Position numbers and translations under genes: made by a program | Assembly (NCBI RefSeq): GCF_011386835.1 | Contig: NC_088800.1 | Coordinates: 15,276,572 to 15,340,571 of the forward strand | Direction of reading: 5' to 3' | Origin: Chrysemys picta bellii | Taxonomy: Eukaryota; Chordata; Testudines; Emydidae | Length of the DNA stretch: 64,000 bases | Part shown: positions 58,060-64,000 of the stretch, piece after piece | How the letters are laid out: each line of letters starts with the position of its first letter | How positions within the stretch are numbered: the stretch's first letter is position 1 | Notes under the pieces: generated by a model | What the model was told of the DNA's origin: nothing | Seen by the model: only the letters and a program-made list of their open reading frames with translations | Database searches by the model: none

Positions 58060-59860
58060 AGAGCCCTGTTATGCTGGGGGGGGGGGGGGGGTAGCAAGGA
58101 GGCTGGAAGCCCTGGCTCAGCACCTGCGCTCCCAAGGCCGCCCGGTGCGCTAGCTGGTTGGGCGCGGTGGCAGCGGGCAGCCTTTGCCGGCAGCGCCCCC
58201 CCCCTGCAACGGGAGCCGGTTCCCAGCGAGGACAAGGGGTAAAGACCAGGCTCCGCCTGGGGGTGGGCATGGGGGGAGGGGACACGCCGCAGGGGGGCCG
58301 CGATTTAATCACAGCCAGAGTCAGCTACGAAGTTCGTTCCTCGTAATGATGAGACATGTCTCCCCTCCTTCCCAGCCGCCCCGTCACCAGCAGGTGCCCA
58401 CCATATCATCCCCCCTCCTGGCGAGAGAGGAGGGACCGCTCGGTAACGACACACCAGGCAGGGCGGGCTTGACCTGCCCCGGAATGGGCCGCTGTCTAAT
58501 TACCCCCGCTGGCTTCTCCTGCCTCCCTGTCCTGCCCCGTCCAGCCCCAGCTTCGAGCCTGACGCCTCCGAGCCAGCGCTCCGGACAGGCACAGGGCAGA
58601 GCGCTGCTGATTACAATTCAATCAGTCCAGCGTTTGCTGAGGTCCCGATCCGGCGCACACCTGCTCCACTTCACTACCACCCGATTTCCACGGGGGCTGG
58701 GCACTCCGAATTGAGCACAGGGCGGAGATCTTTGCAGGACCGGGTCTTAGCGGTGGGATCTTTGCGGCAGGGCTGCTGCCTCGTACGATATTTTTAGAAA
58801 GGCGGCTCGTCTTCTGATTCCACCCCCTTGCCCTGCTCGCCAGGGGATCCTCAGAGGTGCTATTTCCCCACCTCGTGGGGGCTAGTCAGTCTCCCACTGT
58901 ATGAAAATACTTCCACCCCCAGCGTTGGCTTCTGCTTCGCCTCTGGAGCGCAGATCGGAGCGGGCAGAGCGAGGAAGGAGCTTTGAAGTCTGTAAGAGAG
59001 CAAAAGGCGGTTCCAATGGACGCTCTCAGCAGGCTCCCCGGGAATGCCGGAAACGAGAGAGGAGCCCAGCCCTCATCTCCCTGCAGCGGGGAAGAGGTGC
59101 ACTGGGGGACGATTCACAAGATAGCCAGAGGGAGAGGCGCGGCTAATGCACGTGAGCCCAGCGAGGTTCCGCAGGTGAATGACAACGTGCGGAGCAAAAG
59201 AATTTGTATCTGACAACTCCGCTTTCACTCCCCCCCCCCCAACTCCGCTGTGTGACCAGACTTTCCCTGCTCGGTCTTGGCCCCAAACGCGCAGTGCCAG
59301 CAACCCCCCTTCGATTTCTAGGTCATTTCACTTTGGTAGGCGAGCAGGGACATCTCTCTTTGGCCGGAGGCTTTTTCACTGGGCCAAACTGAGCTGCCCC
59401 GCGAGAAGACAGTGGCCCCGGCACTTCTGGGGCACCATTAAAATGTCACCCCAGTAAGCCGTTCCGGTTAGGGTTATTCAGTCCCCTTACTGCCCGCAGT
59501 CCAGGGAAATGAGCAATCACCCGGGTTCGTCTCTGCCATCTCCACAGCCTGGAGCAATTTCAGACTCCGGAGCGGAGAGCCAAGGCAGCTCTCGCAATTG
59601 CCATCGGCTGAGTTGTGCAAATCCACCACCCCACCGTGCCACAGCGCGGCTTTTCTCCCCCTTTCTGCCCGTACAACTCCACGGGGCTGCAGCTGGAAAG
59701 GTCGCAGAAGGGACCGAGGGGAGGCGCAGCAGCCGCCCCTGGCCCAGGTGGTACATCTGGGGGAGTTTTGAGGACTGATCCGAAGTGAAGGGCATTCCCG
59801 GGCATGCCGGCCACGCGCGCTGGCTGGATTAAGGGCGCTTCGAGCGAGCTTCGGCATTTC
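58060..59860. promoter_or_regulatory. CpG-rich block
   Basis: CpG-dense at 58120-58330 and again at 58930-59170 and 59560-59830 (GCGCCCCCCCCCTGC, CACGCGCGCTGGC). A TAAT-containing AT-richer strip (CTGATTACAATTCAATCAG, 58603-58625) lies inside. Island-like; frames on both strands overlap with no domain. Confidence 0.45.
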
Positions 59861-60099
59861 CTGCCTTCTTCCTGTTTATAAACGGGCAAACTGACCCGGC
59901 ACCAATCAAATACACGTTCGGGACTGCATTGCTTACCGTGCTCTTAACACTATAATTATCAAGTAGCAATGATGGAGACTGGGTAGGATATTCAGATACA
60001 CCGCACACAGGTCTGCCACAAAAATGTTAGTCACAAGCAAGAGACACCCGTGACAGAGGAAAGCTAAACCGAAGGAGCCACTTTCTTCCTCCTAAAACT

Positions 60100-60135
60100 T
60101 TTCTCTCTCTCTCTCTCTTTCTCTGTCTTCTCTCC
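60100..60135. repeat. (CT)n simple repeat
   Basis: CTCTCTCTCTCTCTCTTTCT and adjoining pyrimidine-rich text. Confidence 0.85.
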
Positions 60136-60379
60136 AGCTGCCCCAAAGATAGCAAAGGACTTTGCATGGGATAAGTTACTGCTGGCGCTAGATTTATTGT
60201 TCCTGTCTACACAGTTGTTCCTGGCTAGCTCCTCTTTCCTATGAGAAACAGGGGCAATGCGAGCGACAAGCGCCGGGGAGAATGATGTTGAGTGAGAAAG
60301 GAGGGCTAGAAAAGATTCCTCAAGAGCTTCGAAATATATTTCCTCCGGAGTTAGATAAGATACCAAAGCTCAGCTGTGC

Positions 60380-62240
60380 TGATCTGCAGCAAAGGCGCCA
60401 TGATAAACAATAATGTTAATAGACCCGCCCCAGCCTTTCCAAAAGATATAAGTATTTACTGAACGCGGCGCGCCTGCACCCAGATTAAAGAAGGATCCGT
60501 CTGACCCCAACCCACCGCTCCCAATTTCTATCCCTTCCCCGGCTGTGGGCAGAACCCAGGGAATGCGCCTTTGTTCAATTGTCCTTTCTCTGCCCAGAAG
60601 CTCGCAGCTCAGATCCGGAATAGGCACTGGCGTCTACAGAAAATGTTAAATTCGTTCCAGGTGTAAATGAGGCGACAGAGCCGGATGCCAAAATCCGAAG
60701 TGCCACTCCCTGAAAGGAGCTAATGTGCCTAGGTTGAATTCCTCTGCAAAAAATGGATCCCCTGAATTTAGAAAGGACCCAACCGGGGCTGCATATTTGT
60801 TACAAACTAAAAGCTGGACACACACTTCTGGGCTGTAGTTTAATTTATTTCGTAGGGTCCCCGCTTCATTATTGCGACGCATTCTCTTTCCTCCGAGAAA
60901 CAAGGATCTTTAGGATAGTCCGGGTAGTTATTTTAATAAACGTAACATGAAATCATTCCATTGGGACAGGAGGAGTAAAGTTTTCAAAGGCAGATGAATT
61001 TTAACCAAATCCCCATCGAAAGTTCCCAGGATAAGCAAAGAAAACGGATGGCGGAACTGACTGCTCGGATGGTCTCTAGCCACTCGAATCGCTTTATGTT
61101 ACGCACAAACCGCATCCTCCGTTTGTTTTTCAATATGGTGTGTCAAACAGTCACTCCTAAGTGAGGAAAAAATCCTGAGATATTTTAATATTGCTGGAGG
61201 AATGTTTTTTAAAGTTTCGAATTCGGTCCTAAACATTCAGGAAAAGACCACCTCATAAACTACAACCGGATTTCTACTAAAAAGACATAACTGAAAAATT
61301 AGCACAGCCATAATAAACCATTTTAAAATATAGAACAACTTAGCGAAAAAGAAGATAAGAAATAACTAATGTGTAAGGCAGAAATTTCGATTCACAGTAA
61401 AGGTAGACTTAAAAAAAAACACCAAAATGCACTTTTCAATTAAAAATAAGTTAAATACACAAACCCAAAAGAATTTAATGAACATGTTATTTTAAAAAAA
61501 ACCACACTAACGAACAACACACAAGAATCGCGTTTAAAATTAAATCGAATGATTATTAAATCTTGCGTGTGGCATTGGGACAATAGATCTCATTGAAAGA
61601 GAACGAAAAACTCTCTCCGATTAAGATAAAAATGAACGGTAACTCTGTTAAAAAGTAACGGTTTCAGAATTAGGAAAAAAAAGGTGTCACCATATGGTAA
61701 TTAAACTAGATCTATATAGCCAGCTAGAGCTGTTTAGAAACATACTAACGGATGCAATATGAATGTGTGTGTCTATCTTATAAACACGTTAGATGATGAA
61801 GTCCGTCCAGCCCCAATATCGATGCTTTTACTGGCTAGGAGGTCCGTTGAAGTAGTTTAGTTTCCCTGTTTGCATTTCCCCGAAGGTGAAAAGGTCGCTG
61901 TCCTATAATTTGGTGCTGAAATGGCAAGAAACACCGGAACCCAAATGCTATATAGAGACTCTCTTTCCTCCAGCCGTGAGAAAGTTACGGTCAGTTTCCA
62001 GACACTCATTTCATATGTTCAAAACTTGGTCAGCATCGCTTTGGGTGGGAGGAAACCCGGTGAGACAGCGGAGAAGTATGTCTGAAGAAGGGCGAGGCTT
62101 TCTTTGCATTTAAAAGGAGCTCGAAAGAACCCGAGCAGATACTTGATTCCTGTTCGCTTCTCTCAAGGATCGGGATTATACCTGATCAGGCGGCTGCTTC
62201 TTTGTTTGGTTTGTTTCCCTTTTAAAGGGTTTGGTATTCA
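60380..62240. other. AT-rich noncoding stretch
   Basis: Especially A/T-rich at 61150-61700, with TTTTAATATTGCTGG and many AAAA and TTAAA runs. No frame above about 85 codons. It could be intronic, intergenic or untranslated. A short minus-strand open piece at 61828-61902 was considered and rejected. Confidence 0.4.
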
Positions 62241-62243
62241 CCC

Positions 62244-62345
62244 AGGAAAGCTCATGCTCCTCTATGTCTGTTAGGCTATAAGGTGCCACAGGACTCTTTG
62301 CTGCTTTTACAGATCCAGACTAACACGGCTACCCCTCTGATACTG
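62244..62345 (+). repeat. Interspersed repeat ending AGACTAACACGGCTACC
   Basis: CTATAAGGTGCCACAGGACTC, TTTGCTGCTTTTACAGATCC and AGACTAACACGGCTACCCCT, in this order, are text I recognise as a very common turtle (and wider sauropsid) repeat. I cannot assign its class with confidence. The copy looks little diverged, so it may be young. Confidence 0.75.
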
Positions 62346-62349
62346 GAGA

Positions 62350-64000
62350 ACCGAGTGGCTCAATCCGGTCTACCGAACTTGTGCACTGGAGCTATTCTGG
62401 TCTTGCTTTGGCTCCGTGTGTTTAGGAGCGGTGGGAACACCTGTGGCTTATGGAGAAGATACAAGTGGTGGAGCCGCTGTTTGCAGTGGGGAAAGCCAGG
62501 GATATTCATGTTATGCTGCGGAAAACGGGGGAAGATCTGCGCCATTGGGTCCTGCTTAAAGCCCCACTCCAGCTGACTGAAATGTTGTTTATTTGAAATG
62601 TAAATAGTGATGGCACCACAAATATTTAGTGTAGGACCCTCTGAAGGGAAATCTGGTCAGCTCTCTGGGTACAAGGAGCAGGTGCTTGGCCTGGGGAAGC
62701 AGACAGGGTGGGAAGGCTCTAATCACCCACTAGGAACCAGAAGGGCAGAAGGACTGTGACTCCCCTAGCTTTAGCGAGTAGCCCCCTGGCAAACTAACTA
62801 GGTGGAGTGGAAGGAGAGAGGCTTTTCCCCCACTGGCCCTGACACCCCCTCGTTCACTTGAAGGCAAATCATTTGGCCCCAGGACAGTTCTGTCACTGGC
62901 TACATTTGCCAACATAGCCTCTCCACTGAGCTCTCCATTCTCCTTCTGGCAGCCACTCGTCCTATGTTTGATCTGACACTGAATTCCATCTGGCCAGAAA
63001 GACTGAGCACAAGACAGCAGGGCTGCCCTTTCTTTCCTTCTCTGTAGGCAAGACATTCTCTGGTTGGCTTTGGCCTATGCTCTGTTTTACACACACGCAG
63101 TCCGCCACGTGGGCCTGGCATGTCAGAGTGACACTCACCAGCCTTTCAGGGGGCGGTGGGGCTCCTGGTATGAATGTCCACCTGGCACTTTGCGATCTTC
63201 AGATGGCAGGGCCGAGAGAAGGGCCAGTAACTTTATATGTGCTCAAGTATATTGGCCTGCAGAGCTAGCATCATGCTGGTGCATTCTCCTGCGGGGGAGC
63301 AGAGGTGCCAGGAGGTGGCTGGCAGGGCGCATCTGACAGAATGGGAGTGATGGAGCTGGGGGAGGGGAAGCTGGAGGAATGGCTCTAAGGAATTCAGTGG
63401 AGGTGGCCAGGCTCCAGATTGATCCTGGGTAGCGATGTGCTGGTGTTGGGGATGAAGCCATAATTCCTAGCTCCAGGCAGGACTTAGCTCTGAGTCAGAA
63501 GCAGAGAGGCAAAAGGCCAAGGATTCCACTCCTGTCTCCCTCATGGAGTGGGACTCTCCCTCACAGGGGTGAGGTCCTGGTGGCGGGGCACAGGGGGCAG
63601 AGTTTGCAGTCCCTGCTCAGCTGATAGAGGGGCTTCATTTCTAGGGATCCTCCCCTGGCACCTCCCCTGAGAAGTATTTAATAGCTTTGGTACCTCAGGG
63701 GTACCCAGTCTCATTTCCTCAGTGGCCAATGGCACTGCCAGCAGGTTTTGGGGTGGGAGCTGTATCAGAAATGGCAGTGGCAGGGGATGCCACCCTGGAA
63801 GTGCGTGCGTGTTTCCTACTCCTGTTCCATGATTGGGCCAAAGCCTGAATCCCTCCTTACTGTTGTTTAACTCAATGGGATTTGGGAATGAGACTCAGCC
63901 TCCCCCTTCCAAATACTGGCCCCTACTGTGCAATTCCCCTGGGGAGACTGTGTTTCATCCCAGGATATCAGGCAAATGGCACTTTGATCTCTGAGTTGTC
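62350..64000. other. Noncoding stretch, no gene recognised
   Basis: Ordinary composition with low CpG. Frames up to 108 codons have no domain. The window ends here. Confidence 0.4.

Noticed and set aside
61828..61902. Short minus-strand open piece after an AG, ending ...NGPPSQ and a stop
   Set aside because: Only 24 codons, with a weak pyrimidine tract before the AG and no upstream exon or recognisable family. A chance reading is likely.
1..64000. Search for CRISPR arrays, rRNA genes, known vertebrate microRNAs and homeobox-type exons
   Set aside because: No regularly spaced identical repeats, no rRNA text, no mature microRNA that I could recall, and no WFQNRR-, forkhead- or HTGEKP-coding text was seen. 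A reading by eye can miss diverged cases.

Overview
The window looks like nuclear DNA from a non-mammalian amniote, most likely a turtle. That call rests on repeats recognised from memory, not on a database search. They are CR1 LINE 3' ends ending in GGTCTGA(T/C)CCA-type text, an L2-clade LINE tail, a MIR-like SINE, a tRNA-like SINE, several hAT elements, a Ty3 LTR element with a SCAN-like gag, and a short repeat reading AGACTAACACGGCTACC. Isochore-like GC swings, (CA)n/(GT)n microsatellites and many CpG-rich blocks fit the same picture. Nothing in the window looks bacterial or viral-episomal.

No intact host protein-coding gene could be recognised on either strand. The long open frames in the GC-rich parts (7-12, 22-26, 46-48 and 53-60 kb) overlap each other in several frames, carry no recognisable domain, and look like chance ORFs in CpG-rich DNA. 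About eleven CpG-rich blocks alternate with AT-rich stretches holding TAAT and octamer motifs. This is how the regulatory surroundings of a developmental regulator gene often look, but the gene itself was not found here.

Layout. 1-7 kb: noncoding DNA with a tandem octamer motif, facing GT/CA microsatellites and three copies of a short inverted-repeat family. 7-12.3 kb: CpG-rich blocks. 13.4-14.0 kb: a degenerate minisatellite. 15-27 kb: AT-rich candidate regulatory stretches alternating with CpG blocks, one CR1 fragment, a (CTTT)n tract and GT/CA arrays. 27.9 kb: a CTCF-like motif. 28-31 kb: L2 and CR1 remnants. 31.2-37.4 kb: a decayed Ty3/Gypsy LTR element. 37.4-38.5 kb: an L2 LINE on the minus strand and a hAT MITE. 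39-54 kb: small SINEs, CpG blocks and candidate regulatory DNA. 54.5-57.8 kb: a degenerate hAT transposon on the minus strand. 58-60 kb: a CpG block. 60-64 kb: AT-rich DNA and a short repeat.

The most informative object is the LTR element. Its gag has a SCAN-like region, and its integrase C-terminal segment lies before the reverse transcriptase. RNase H runs straight into the 3' LTR. This is the Ty1/copia-like domain order described for Gmr1-type Ty3 elements, the group proposed as the source of the vertebrate SCAN domain. The copy is broken: it has frameshifts and stops, the integrase core is absent, and a hAT MITE is nested in the 3' LTR.
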